Positions 53,391 to 62,049 of a DNA stretch of 64,000 nucleotides are shown here, in pieces. The notes under the pieces are model-generated. The model worked only from the letters and a program-made list of their open reading frames with translations, did not search any database and had not been told where the DNA came from. Location of the stretch: contig NZ_WNXX01000006.1 in NCBI RefSeq assembly GCF_009733795.1, positions 62,001 through 126,000 on the forward strand, read 5' to 3'. Position 1 is the first letter of the stretch, and the number at the start of each line of letters is the position of its first letter. This DNA is from Actinotalea caeni. GTDB taxonomy: Bacteria; Actinomycetota; Actinomycetes; Actinomycetales; Beutenbergiaceae. The position numbers were made by a program, and so were the translations under genes.

Positions 53391-54278
53391 TCAGAGCGGG
53401 GTGACGGCCCCGGTGAGGTACCGCTTGCCGCTGCGGGCGTCCCAGCCGGCGTAGTCGTGCCCGCCCGTGGCGCGCGCACCCAGGCCGAACGTCACGGTCC
53501 CCGGCAGCAGCACCGGCTTGCCGAACTCCACGGTCCAGCGGAACGCGTCGCCACGCGCCACGCCGACCGTCGCGAGCGCCCGCGCGGCCGTGTACATGCC
53601 GTGCGCGATCGCGCGGGGGAAGCCGAACAGCTTCGCGCCCAGCGCGCTGGTGTGGATCGGGTTGCGGTCGCCCGAGACGGCGGCGTAGCGGCGCCCGACG
53701 TCGGGGCGCAGCCGCCACTGGCCGGCCACGGGCGGCAGCGCCGGCACGTCGCGCTCGCCGGGCTCGGCCGCGGCGGCGCCCGCGACCGTCCTGCCCTTGG
53801 CGAGGTAGGTGCTGACGCCGCGCCACACCGTCTCGCCGTCGCGGTCCACCTCGGTGACGAGGTCGACCTGGGTACCGGCGCGGTGCAGCCTCAGGTCCTC
53901 GGCCCAGGCCCGCACGGCCAGGCGGTCGCCCAGGCGCAGGGGTGCCCGCTGCTCGACGTCGTTCGCCAGGTGGACCATGCCGAGCAGCGGCAGCGGGAAG
54001 TCGGCGCGCGCCATCACCGCGACCGCGACCGGGAAAGCCAGCACGTGCACGTAGCCGGCCGGCAGCACGTCGGTGCCGGGCTCGCCCAGCAGGTGCTGGT
54101 ACTCCGCGAGCTGGTCGCGGTCGGCTGCGACGTCGTCGACGGCGTAGCGCACCGCGGGCAGCGTCGTCGGCTGCCGGGTGGTCATCACGGTCTGCGCCAT
54201 CCGGCCCAGCGCCTGCGCGTAGAGCGAGCCGAGCGTCGGCACCTCCGCCAGCCGGACCTCGCGCATCTCGGCGGTCAT
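53391..54278 (-). CDS. MaoC-like enoyl/3-hydroxyacyl dehydratase
   Basis: A 295-residue double hot-dog protein. The C-terminal half holds the hydratase motif YAAVSGDRNPIHTSALGAKLFGFPRAIAHGMYTAARALA with the catalytic Asp/His (DxNPIH). It would hydrate 2-enoyl-CoA or act as a (3R)-hydroxyacyl-ACP dehydratase. The ATG overlaps the fabG stop (ATGA). In mycobacteria the FabG4 gene is likewise followed by such HtdX-like proteins, which fits an (R)-specific pathway here. Confidence 0.88.
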   Translation of the reverse strand: MTAEMREVRLAEVPTLGSLYAQALGRMAQTVMTTRQPTTLPAVRYAVDDVAADRDQLAEYQHLLGEPGTDVLPAGYVHVLAFPVAVAVMARADFPLPLLGMVHLANDVEQRAPLRLGDRLAVRAWAEDLRLHRAGTQVDLVTEVDRDGETVWRGVSTYLAKGRTVAGAAAAEPGERDVPALPPVAGQWRLRPDVGRRYAAVSGDRNPIHTSALGAKLFGFPRAIAHGMYTAARALATVGVARGDAFRWTVEFGKPVLLPGTVTFGLGARATGGHDYAGWDARSGKRYLTGAVTPL

Positions 54279-55624
54279 CGGCCCACCATGTTCTGGCCGC
54301 ACACGCGCAGCACCTGGCCGTTGACGCCGGCCGCCTGCGGCGAGGCGAGGAACGAGATCGCCTCCGCGACGTCGACCGGCTGGCCGCCCTGCTGCAGCGA
54401 GTTCAGCCGGCGCGCGACCTGCCGCGTGACGGCGGGGATGCGCGCGGTCATCTCGGTCTCGATGAACCCGGGCGCGACGGCGTTCGCGGTGCCGCCCGCG
54501 CGGGCGAGCCGCGGCGCGAGCGCCTGCGTGGCGCCGATGACGGCGGCCTTGCTGTACCCGTAGTTGGTCTGACCGCGGTTGCCCGCGATGCCCGACGTCG
54601 ACGCGAGCGAGACGATCCGCAGCCCGTCGGGCGCCAGGTCCTCGGCGGCGAGCAACGCCTCGTTCATCCGCAGCTGCGCCGCGATGTTAACCGCGATCAC
54701 CGAGTCCCAGCGCTCGGGCGTCATGTTCGCGAGCAGCTTGTCCCGCGTGATGCCGGCGTTGTGCACGACGAGGTCGAGACGACCGAAGCGGGCACGGGCG
54801 ACCTCGATCACCCGCTCGGCGGCGTCGTCGGCCGTGATGTCGAGCTGCAGCGCGACGCCGCGCACCTCGTTCATGACGGCGCTCAGCGAGTCGCCGGCCG
54901 CCGGCACGTCGACGCCGATCACGCGCGCCCCGTCGCGCGTGAGGACGCGGGCGATCGCCGCCCCGATGCCGCGCGCGGCACCGGTCACGACGGCGACCCG
55001 GCCCTCGAGCGGGCGGGTCCAGTCCTGCGGCGCGGCACCCGCGCCGTCGACGGGGAGCAGCTGGCCGTCCACGAACGCGCTGCGCGCGGAGAGGAAGAAC
55101 CGCAGCGCACCGAGCACGGCGGGCACCTCGAGCGCGACGCCGTCGGCGACGACGAGACCGTTCGCGGTGGCGCCCGCGCGGAGCTCCTTGCCGAGCGAGC
55201 GGGTCAGGCCCTCGACGCCGGCGCGGGCGGCCGCGACGGCCGGATCGTCCTCGGCGGACGCCGCGCGCGACAGCGTGACGACGCGGCCGCTGGGCGCGAG
55301 GTCGCGCAGCATCCCGGCGGTCGCCAGCACGCGCTGGCTCGCCTGGGTCGGGTCGACGATGTCGGTGAGCACGAGCACGATCGCGCCCACCCTGGTGCCC
55401 ACGGCGACCGTGCGTCGCACGTCGAGGTCCCAGGCGAGCAGCCCGGTAGCGACCGCGTCGGCGTCCGGCCCCTCGCCGACGACGACGACGGGTCCGGGGA
55501 CCAGCGGGTCGTCGACGCGGCGGGGGTCGGTGCGGCGCAGCCGCGCCGGGCGTGGCAGCCCCAGCTTCTTCGCGATCTGTTTGGTGAACCCGGAGTTGAC
55601 GAGCTCGAGATAGGTGTCGTTCAT
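54275..55624 (-). CDS. fabG4: High-molecular-weight 3-oxoacyl reductase (FabG4-like)
   Basis: A 449-residue reductase of the long FabG4 class: an N-terminal, mostly degenerate Rossmann part (1-205) and a C-terminal SDR with NAD site VVTGAARGIGAAIA (about 212-225), NAG motif, catalytic Ser in SLASTSGIAG and YxxxK in YGYSKAAV. It reduces 3-oxoacyl-CoA or -ACP to the (R)-3-hydroxy form, probably with NADH. The MaoC gene overlaps at its 3' end and the thiolase gene is 40 bp upstream, forming one operon in the order of mycobacterial fadA2-fabG4. Confidence 0.92.
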   Translation of the reverse strand: MNDTYLELVNSGFTKQIAKKLGLPRPARLRRTDPRRVDDPLVPGPVVVVGEGPDADAVATGLLAWDLDVRRTVAVGTRVGAIVLVLTDIVDPTQASQRVLATAGMLRDLAPSGRVVTLSRAASAEDDPAVAAARAGVEGLTRSLGKELRAGATANGLVVADGVALEVPAVLGALRFFLSARSAFVDGQLLPVDGAGAAPQDWTRPLEGRVAVVTGAARGIGAAIARVLTRDGARVIGVDVPAAGDSLSAVMNEVRGVALQLDITADDAAERVIEVARARFGRLDLVVHNAGITRDKLLANMTPERWDSVIAVNIAAQLRMNEALLAAEDLAPDGLRIVSLASTSGIAGNRGQTNYGYSKAAVIGATQALAPRLARAGGTANAVAPGFIETEMTARIPAVTRQVARRLNSLQQGGQPVDVAEAISFLASPQAAGVNGQVLRVCGQNMVGR

Positions 55625-55664
55625 GGCGCCCTTGGGGTCGACGGTGCGGGGGAACGGTCGGTGC

Positions 55665-56984
55665 TCAGGCCTCGAGGATCATCGCGACGGCCTGGCCGCC
55701 CGCCGCGCAGACCGAGATGAGGCCGCGCACGGGCGCGCCGTCGGCCGCGCTCGCCTTGCGCTCGGCGAGCAGCTTGGCGAGGGTGCCGACGATCCGGGCG
55801 CCGGTGGCGGCGAACGGGTGCCCGGCCGCGAGCGAGGAGCCGACGACGTTGAGACGGGCAGGGTCGACCTGGCCGATCGCCGGGAGCCCGACCTTGCGGC
55901 GCGACCAGTCGTCGTCCGCCCACGCGGCGGTGGTCGTGAGCACGGTCGAGGCGAACGCCTCGTGGATCTCGACGAACGCGAAGTCGTCGAGGCCGAGGCC
56001 GGTGCGCGCGAGCAGGCGCGGCACGGCGTAGGCGCCGGCCATGAGGAGGCCGTCCTCGCCGCGCACGAAGTCGACCGCGGCCGCTTCGGCGTCGACGACG
56101 TGCGCGAGCACCGGCAGGCCGCGCTCGGCCGCCCACTCGTCGGAGGCGAGCAGGACCGCGGCGGCGCCGTCGGACAGCGGGGTCGAGTTGCCGGCGGTCA
56201 TGCTCGGCGACTCGCCCTTGAGCCCGAACACCGGCTTGAGCTTCGCGAGCTTCTCCGCGGAGGTGTCGGGGCGCAGCGCCTCGTCGCGGGTGAGGCCGCG
56301 GTAGGGCGTCATGAGGTCGTCGAAGAACCCGCGCTCGTAGGCTGCTGCGAGGTTGTGGTGGCTCGCGAGCGCCACCGCGTCCTGCGCCTCGCGCGTGATG
56401 CCCCACTCGCGCGTGGTCAGCGCCTGGTGCTCGCCCATCGACAGCCCCGTGCGGGGCTCGGCGGTGTCCGGTGCCACGGGCACGAGGTCACCCGGGCGCA
56501 GCCCGGCGAGCAGCTGCAGCCGCTGCGGGACGGTCTTGGCCCGGGAGAGCTTGAGCAGCGTGCGGCGCAGCCGGTCGCTGACGACGATCGGTGCGTCGGA
56601 GGTGGAGTCGACGCCCGCGGCGATGCCGGACTCGATCTGGCCGAGGGCGATCTTGTTCGCGACGTCCCACGTGGCCTCGAGGCTCGTGGCGCACGCTCGC
56701 TGCAGGTCCGCGGCGGGTGTCTGGGGCGAGAGGCTGGCACCGAGCACGGCCTCGCGGGTCAGGTTGAAGTCGCGCGAGTGCTTGAGCACCGCACCGGCCA
56801 TGACGTCGCCCAGGCGCTCGCCGGCCAGCCCGTGGCGGGCGACGAGACCGGACAGGGCCGCCGTCAGCATGTCGAGGTTGGAGGCCGCGGCGTAGGCGCC
56901 GCCGGCCTTGCCGAACGGGATCCGGTTGGCGCCGACGACGGCGGCGCGGCGGGTGGTGGACGCGGGCTTGCTGGGCTTGGGCAT
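55665..56984 (-). CDS. fadA2: Acetyl-CoA C-acyltransferase (FadA2-like thiolase)
   Basis: A 439-residue thiolase. The nucleophile Cys98 is in LQRACATSLEATWD, with the His loop SLAAGHPFAATGAR and the second Cys in SVCAAGGQAVAMILE at the C-terminus. Likely thiolysis of 3-oxoacyl-CoA in beta-oxidation or the reverse reaction. AGGTGAGG precedes the ATG. It is divergent from a tetR gene 89 bp away, and the palindrome there probably regulates both. Confidence 0.93.
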   Translation of the reverse strand: MPKPSKPASTTRRAAVVGANRIPFGKAGGAYAAASNLDMLTAALSGLVARHGLAGERLGDVMAGAVLKHSRDFNLTREAVLGASLSPQTPAADLQRACATSLEATWDVANKIALGQIESGIAAGVDSTSDAPIVVSDRLRRTLLKLSRAKTVPQRLQLLAGLRPGDLVPVAPDTAEPRTGLSMGEHQALTTREWGITREAQDAVALASHHNLAAAYERGFFDDLMTPYRGLTRDEALRPDTSAEKLAKLKPVFGLKGESPSMTAGNSTPLSDGAAAVLLASDEWAAERGLPVLAHVVDAEAAAVDFVRGEDGLLMAGAYAVPRLLARTGLGLDDFAFVEIHEAFASTVLTTTAAWADDDWSRRKVGLPAIGQVDPARLNVVGSSLAAGHPFAATGARIVGTLAKLLAERKASAADGAPVRGLISVCAAGGQAVAMILEA

Positions 56985-57050
56985 TCGGACCTCACCTGTC
57001 GGGGTCGGCTGGGCCGACGGCCGCGGCCGCCGTCAAACTGTCTAGAACCT

Positions 57051-57067
57051 ACAGTACCTGATACTGT
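57051..57067. promoter_or_regulatory. TetR operator between fadA2 and the tetR/acyl-CoA dehydrogenase operon
   Basis: ACAGTA-CCTGA-TACTGT is a 17-bp dyad. Its right half TACTGT (57062-57067) doubles as the -10 of tetR, which is 6 nt before the GTG at 57074. Occupancy would block tetR and, by position, the fadA2 operon in the other direction. Confidence 0.7.
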
Positions 57068-57073
57068 GAGTTC

Positions 57074-57724
57074 GTGACCTCGGACACACCCGATCTCCTC
57101 GGCGACGCGGACGGGCGGTCGACGCGCTGGGACGCGCACCGCCAGCGGCGCCGCGCCCAGCTGTGCACCGCCGCGCGCAAGGCGGTGCACCGGCTCGGTC
57201 CCGACCTGTCGATGGACGAGATGGCCGCCGCGATGGGCACGAGCAAGTCGATCGTCTACCGCTACTTCACCGACAAGTCCGGCCTGCAGGCCGCCGTCGG
57301 CCAGGCCGTGCTCGACGAGATCGCCGACGCGCTCGCGCAGGCCTCGCGGCAGCAGGGTCCGGCGCAGGACCGCATGCGCGCCATGATCGAGATCTACGTC
57401 AGCACGCTCGCGCAGTCGCCCAACGTCTACCGCTTCGTCATCGCCCAGCAGGGCGCCTCGATGTCGAGCTTCCTCTCCACGGTCGCCGAGGCGGTCGCGG
57501 TGCCGCTGCGCGAGATCCTCGGCGACGCCGACCCCGACGGTCGGCTCGCCGCGCTATGGGCCAACGGGATGGTCGGCTTCGTGCGCGGCGCGAGCGAGGA
57601 CTGGATCGACACACCACCCGCCCACAGGCTCAGCACGACCGAGATGGTCGAGCTGCTCGCCGGCTGGCTGTGGCGCGGGGCCACAGCCGTCTCCCGCATC
57701 CGGACCACAGGAGCCACCTCATGA
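57074..57724 (+). CDS. TetR-family regulator of fatty-acid genes
   Basis: A 216-residue TetR protein. HTH residues about 25-70: RRRAQLCTAARKAVHRLGPDLSMDEMAAAMGTSKSIVYRYFTDKSGL. Ligand domain of the KstR/FadR-like helical kind, so acyl-CoA is the likely effector (inference from neighbours). Leaderless GTG start; -10 lies inside the operator. The stop overlaps the acyl-CoA dehydrogenase ATG (ATGA), so they form one operon divergent from fadA2-fabG4-maoC. Confidence 0.9.
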   Translation: MTSDTPDLLGDADGRSTRWDAHRQRRRAQLCTAARKAVHRLGPDLSMDEMAAAMGTSKSIVYRYFTDKSGLQAAVGQAVLDEIADALAQASRQQGPAQDRMRAMIEIYVSTLAQSPNVYRFVIAQQGASMSSFLSTVAEAVAVPLREILGDADPDGRLAALWANGMVGFVRGASEDWIDTPPAHRLSTTEMVELLAGWLWRGATAVSRIRTTGATS

Positions 57725-59796
57725 CCAGCACCACCGCCACGCCGGACACCGCCGTCGAGCCGCGTGTCGACCGCGACGTCGTCAACGCCGCCCTCGACGG
57801 TCGCTGGGCGGAGCTGCGGCGCCAGAGCCGTGACCTGTTCCTCGACCCCGACCTGCGGCGCGAGCCCGGGCTGAGCATGGAGGAGCACCGTGAGCGCGTG
57901 CTGGGCCAGCTGCGCAAGATGGTCGAGCTGGGCGCCGTGCAGCGGGCCTTCCCCGAGAGCGTCGGCGGCCAGAACGACCACGGCGGCAGCCTCGCACGCT
58001 TCGAGGAGGTCGCCGTCGGCGACCCGTCGCTGCAGATCAAGGCGGGCGTCCAGTGGGGACTGTTCGCCTCCGCGATCATGCACCTCGGCACCGAGCACCA
58101 CCACCGCACCTTCCTGCCCGGCGCCGTCGACCTCAGCGTGCCCGGCGCGTTCGCGATGACTGAGATCGGGCACGGCTCCGACGTCGCCTCGATCGGGACG
58201 ACCGCGACGTACGACCCCGAGACCGAGGAGTTCGTCCTCCACACCCCGTTCCGCGCGGCGTGGAAGGACTACCTCGGCAACGCGGCGCTGCACGGCGTCG
58301 CGGCGGTCGTCTTCGCGCAGCTGATCACCCAGGGCGTCAACCACGGCGTGCACGCGTTCTACACGCCGATCCGCGAGGTCGGCCCGGACGGTCGCGCGGG
58401 TGCGCTGCTGCCCGGCGTCGCCAGCGAGGACGACGGCCTCAAGGGCGGCCTCAACGGCATCGACAACGGTCGGCTCGCCTTCGACCACGTGCGGATCCCC
58501 CGGACCAACCTGCTCAACAAGTACGGCGACGTCGCCCCGGACGGCACCTACTCCTCGCCGATCGCGAGCCCCGGACGCCGCTTCTTCACGATGCTCGGCA
58601 CGCTGGTGCAGGGTCGGGTCTCGCTGTCCGGCGCCGCGGCCGTCGTCTCCAAGATGGCGCTCGCGACCGCGATCCGGTACGGCTCCGAGCGGCGCCAGTT
58701 CACCGCGGCCGACCCGCACACCGAGGTCACGCTGCTCGACTACCAGCGCCACCAGCGCCGGCTGCTGCCGCTGCTCGCGCGCACCTACGCGGCGCAGTTC
58801 ATGCACAACGACCTGCTGCAGCGGTTCCACCAGGTGTTCGCCGGCGAGACCGACACCGACGCCGACCGCGAGGACCTCGAGACACTGGCCGCCGCGTCCA
58901 AGCCGCTGGCCACCTGGCTGGCGCTGGAGACCGTGCAGGAGTGCCGCGAGGCTTGCGGCGGGGCCGGCTTCATGGCCGAGAACAAGCTGACCGGCTGGCA
59001 CAGCGACCTCGACGTCTACACGACCTTCGAGGGTGACAACAACGTGCTGCTGCAGCTGGTCGGCAAGCGGCTGCTGACCGACTACGGCCGCTCGATCGCG
59101 CGCATGGACGTCGCCGGCACCGTGCGCTACGTCGCCGACCGCGCCGTCGACATGACGATGCACCGCACCCCGCTGCGCCGCGCCGCGCAGTCGATCGCCG
59201 ACTTCGGCTCCGCGGCCCGCTCCGCCCTGGAGATCCGCGACCCCGCCGTGCAGCGCGAGCTGCTCGAGGAGCGCGTGGAGTCGATGGTCGCCGAGATCGC
59301 CGAGCGGCTCCGGCCGGCCCGGACCGCCTCGCCCGAGGAGGCCGCGCGCCTGTTCAACGAGAACCAGAACGACCTCATCGAGGCGGCGCGCGCGCACGGC
59401 GACCTGCTGCAGTGGGAGGCGTTCACCGAGGCCCTCGCCACGATCAAGGACGCCGACACCCGCCGCGTGCTCACCTGGCTGCGCGACCTGTTCGGGCTGG
59501 TCACCATCGAGCGCAACCTCGCCTGGTACCTCATCCACGGCCGTATCTCGAACCAGCGCGCGCGCACCGTGACCTCCTACGTCAACCGGCTGCTGACGCG
59601 CCTGCGGCCGCACGCCCTCGACCTCGTCGAGGCCTTCGGCTACTCGCCCGAGCACATCGGCGCGACGATCGGCACCGGCGTCGAGGCGCAGCGGCAGGAG
59701 GAGGCGCGCGCCTACTACCGCCGGCTGCGCGCCAGCGGCGAGGAGCCGGTGAGCGAGAAGGCGTTGCGCGACGCCGAGAAGGCCGCCTCCCGCTGA
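57721..59796 (+). CDS. Acyl-CoA dehydrogenase/oxidase (ACOX-like)
   Basis: A 691-residue flavoenzyme with the long acyl-CoA oxidase layout: N-terminal helical domain, middle beta domain (GAFAMTEIGHGSDVASIGTTATYD), flavin-binding C-terminal domain with VQECREACGGAGFMAENKL and catalytic Glu in YTTFEGDNNVLLQ, then a second C-terminal helical half. This length and the FEGDN motif suit acyl-CoA oxidase rather than standard (380-residue) dehydrogenase. It would make 2-enoyl-CoA for the adjacent MaoC, FabG4 and FadA2 proteins, closing a beta-oxidation set. The ATG overlaps the tetR stop. Confidence 0.9.
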   Translation: MTSTTATPDTAVEPRVDRDVVNAALDGRWAELRRQSRDLFLDPDLRREPGLSMEEHRERVLGQLRKMVELGAVQRAFPESVGGQNDHGGSLARFEEVAVGDPSLQIKAGVQWGLFASAIMHLGTEHHHRTFLPGAVDLSVPGAFAMTEIGHGSDVASIGTTATYDPETEEFVLHTPFRAAWKDYLGNAALHGVAAVVFAQLITQGVNHGVHAFYTPIREVGPDGRAGALLPGVASEDDGLKGGLNGIDNGRLAFDHVRIPRTNLLNKYGDVAPDGTYSSPIASPGRRFFTMLGTLVQGRVSLSGAAAVVSKMALATAIRYGSERRQFTAADPHTEVTLLDYQRHQRRLLPLLARTYAAQFMHNDLLQRFHQVFAGETDTDADREDLETLAAASKPLATWLALETVQECREACGGAGFMAENKLTGWHSDLDVYTTFEGDNNVLLQLVGKRLLTDYGRSIARMDVAGTVRYVADRAVDMTMHRTPLRRAAQSIADFGSAARSALEIRDPAVQRELLEERVESMVAEIAERLRPARTASPEEAARLFNENQNDLIEAARAHGDLLQWEAFTEALATIKDADTRRVLTWLRDLFGLVTIERNLAWYLIHGRISNQRARTVTSYVNRLLTRLRPHALDLVEAFGYSPEHIGATIGTGVEAQRQEEARAYYRRLRASGEEPVSEKALRDAEKAASR

Positions 59797-59869
59797 CGCC
59801 AGGCCTCTCGGTCCCGCTGTCGCGCGCATCGGCCTGCCCGCCGCGCCGCCCGGCCACTAGCCTGTGGAC

Positions 59870-60457
59870 ATGGCGGCGCGGGGGGCCTACCGCAAGGGCA
59901 TCGAGAAGCGTGAGGAGATCCTCCGCCTCGCCCTCGAGGTCCTCGCGCGCGAGGGGTACCGCGGCACGACGGTCCGGGACCTCGCCGACGCCGTCGGGCT
60001 GAGCCAGACCGGGCTGCTGCACTACTTCGGCAGCAAGGACGAGCTGCTGACCGCGGTGCTGCGCCGTCGCGACGAGATCGACAGCGAGGACGAGGAGGGG
60101 CTGTCGGTCGCCGAGCGCCTCATCCGGACGCTGCGCCACAACGCGACCGTGCCGGGCCTCGTGATGCTCTACGCCCAGCTCTCGGTCGAGGCGGCGGCGC
60201 CCGAGCACCCCGCCCACGAGTACTTCCAGGAGCGGTTCGCCACCCTGCGGCGCGAGATCGCCGACCTGATCCGTGCCGGCCAGGGCGACGGCAGCATGCC
60301 CGCGACGCTCGACCCCGAGCGCACCGCCACGATGGCGCTCGCGCTCTCCGACGGCCTGCAGGTGCAGTGGCTCTACGAGCCCGGCCTCGACATGGCCGCG
60401 CACGTCGAGCACCTGTGGGAGCTGATCGTCGCCTCGGCGCCCGGCGCGACGTCCTGA
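59870..60457 (+). CDS. TetR-family regulator
   Basis: A 195-residue TetR protein: HTH at residues 8-55 (YRKGIEKREEILRLALEVLAREGYRGTTVRDLADAVGLSQTGLLHYFGSKDELL) and a C-terminal region of the YcdC/BetI-like kind. Leaderless ATG at 59870: -10 TAGCCT (59858-59863) is 6 nt upstream, and the in-frame GTG at 59864 lies in the spacer. Its target is not evident; a downstream aminotransferase is 49 bp away. Confidence 0.92.
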   Translation: MAARGAYRKGIEKREEILRLALEVLAREGYRGTTVRDLADAVGLSQTGLLHYFGSKDELLTAVLRRRDEIDSEDEEGLSVAERLIRTLRHNATVPGLVMLYAQLSVEAAAPEHPAHEYFQERFATLRREIADLIRAGQGDGSMPATLDPERTATMALALSDGLQVQWLYEPGLDMAAHVEHLWELIVASAPGATS

Positions 60458-60506
60458 CGGCGTCCGGCCGGCACCGCGCGACGCACCGGGCTGGGAGGAT
60501 CGGAGG

Positions 60507-61676
60507 GTGCCGACCCGACCCAGCGCCCGCGCCCAGGTGCCGCCGTTCCAGGTGATGACCGTGCTCGACGAGGTCGAGCGGATGCGTGCCGCCGGGCGCG
60601 ACGTGGTGTCGCTGTGCGCGGGCGAGCCGTCCGGCGGCGCGCCCGCCGCGGTGCACGAGCGCGCCGCCGAGCTGCACGGCGACCGGGCCGCGCTCGGCTA
60701 CAGCCCGGCGCTGGGGATCACGCCGCTGCGGGAGGCGATCGCCGGGCACTACCGGCGCTGGTACGGCCTCGAGGTGGCGGCCGACGACGTCGCCGTGACC
60801 ACCGGGTCCTCGGGCGCCTTCGTGCTGGCGTTCCTCGCGGCGTTCTCGCCCGGCGACCGCGTCGGGCTCACCCGCCCCGGCTACCCGGCGTACCGCAACA
60901 CGCTCGCCGCGCTGGGCTGCGAGGTCGTCGAGATCGCGGTCGGGCCGACCACCGGCTTCCAGCCGACGCCCGCGCTGCTGGAGGCCGCGGGGCCGCTCGC
61001 GGGGCTGGTGCTCGCCTCGCCCGCGAACCCGACCGGGTCGATGACGTCGCGCGCCGAGCTGACCGCGCTCGCCACCTGGTGCGCCGAGCACGGCACCCTG
61101 CTCGTGTCCGACGAGATCTACCACGGCCTCGCCTACGCCCCCGAGGACGCCCCCGGCACGTGCGCGTGGGAGATCGACCGGGACAACGCCGTCGTGGTCT
61201 CGTCGTTCTCGAAGTACTGGGGGATGACCGGGTGGCGGCTCGGCTGGGCGCTGCTGCCGCCGGCGCTGCGGGGATCGGTCGACGCGCTCGCCGGCAACCT
61301 CGCGCTGTGCCCGCCGGTGCCCGCGCAGCACGCCGCGCTCGCGGCCTTCGAGGAGCGCTCCTACGACGAGGCGCAGCAGCGGCTCGCCGCGCTCGCCGCG
61401 GCCCGCGAGGTCGCGCTCGACGGCGCCCGTCGGCTCGGGTGGGGACCCGTCGCACCCGCCGACGGCGCGTTCTACCTCTACGCGGGCGTCCCGCTCGGCG
61501 AGCACCCCGACTCGGTGTCGTGGTGCCGTGCGCTGCTCGCGCAGCAGGGCGTCGCGCTCGTGCCGGGCGTCGACTTCGACGCGGTCGACGGCGTGGCGTT
61601 CGTGCGGCTGTCGTTCGCCGCCGGTGCCGACGCGGTCGCCGAGGCGTTCCGGCGGATCGAGGCGTTCCAGGGCTGA
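60507..61676 (+). CDS. Class I/II pyridoxal-phosphate aminotransferase
   Basis: A 389-residue PLP enzyme. YPAY-type region GYPAYRNTLAALG, LASPANPTGSM, VSDEIYHGLAYA and the Schiff-base Lys in VVSSFSKYWGMTGWRLGW are standard. Likely aspartate/alanine-type; the keto acid partner is unknown. GTG 60507 has GGGAGGA 7 nt upstream. A hairpin terminator follows the stop. Confidence 0.9.
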   Translation: MPTRPSARAQVPPFQVMTVLDEVERMRAAGRDVVSLCAGEPSGGAPAAVHERAAELHGDRAALGYSPALGITPLREAIAGHYRRWYGLEVAADDVAVTTGSSGAFVLAFLAAFSPGDRVGLTRPGYPAYRNTLAALGCEVVEIAVGPTTGFQPTPALLEAAGPLAGLVLASPANPTGSMTSRAELTALATWCAEHGTLLVSDEIYHGLAYAPEDAPGTCAWEIDRDNAVVVSSFSKYWGMTGWRLGWALLPPALRGSVDALAGNLALCPPVPAQHAALAAFEERSYDEAQQRLAALAAAREVALDGARRLGWGPVAPADGAFYLYAGVPLGEHPDSVSWCRALLAQQGVALVPGVDFDAVDGVAFVRLSFAAGADAVAEAFRRIEAFQG

Positions 61677-61677
61677 G

Positions 61678-61708
61678 CGGTCCCGCCCGCGCCGCGCGGG
61701 CGGGACCG
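61678..61708. terminator. Bidirectional terminator
   Basis: A perfect 13-bp stem CGGTCCCGCCCGC with its complement around GCCGC, between the aminotransferase and the convergent DUF1918 gene. Confidence 0.85.
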
Positions 61709-61722
61709 GGACCCGGTGAGGG

Positions 61723-61908
61723 TCAGGCGGGGGTCAGGACGCGGCAGTCGGTGCCCGGGTAGGTCAGGCCCTCGTGGCCGTCGTCCCAGCGCACCAGGTA
61801 CGGCGGCTCGCCGTCGCGGCCACGCACCTCGAGGATCTCGCCCTCGCGGCGCGGCTCGGTGACCTTGCGACCCTCGACGACGATCCGGTCGCCCACCTTC
61901 GCGCGCAT
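61723..61908 (-). CDS. DUF1918 small protein
   Basis: A 61-residue beta-rich protein: MRAKVGDRIVVEGRKVTEPRREGEILEVRG and PPYLVRWDDGHEGLTYPGTDCRV, the DUF1918 pattern widespread in actinobacteria with unknown function, SH3-barrel-like. It has an 11-nt perfect ribosome site, the strongest in the window, implying abundant expression. Confidence 0.92.
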   Translation of the reverse strand: MRAKVGDRIVVEGRKVTEPRREGEILEVRGRDGEPPYLVRWDDGHEGLTYPGTDCRVLTPA

Positions 61909-61911
61909 GCC

Positions 61912-61922
61912 ATCACCTCCTT
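61912..61922 (-). promoter_or_regulatory. 11-nt full-length Shine-Dalgarno for DUF1918
   Basis: Minus-strand AAGGAGGTGAT matches the bacterial 16S 3' end over 11 bases, with the GGAGG core 7 nt before the ATG. Confidence 0.8.
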
Positions 61923-62049
61923 CGCGGTGCTGACGTCACCCGGTGGACAGCATTATCGGCCTTCGCGCCGCGCGGCGGGCGCGGTCGGCGGAGGGGTGCC
62001 CTGCGGACCCCGAGGTGGTGACGTCGGCGGGCCTCGGTAGCCTGGCGCG

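Noticed and set aside
51783..54563. 926-codon plus-strand frame across four minus-strand genes
   Set aside because: It spans SRPBCC, HEAT, MaoC and fabG antisense and is low in complexity; the minus-strand genes have clear motifs and coupled starts.
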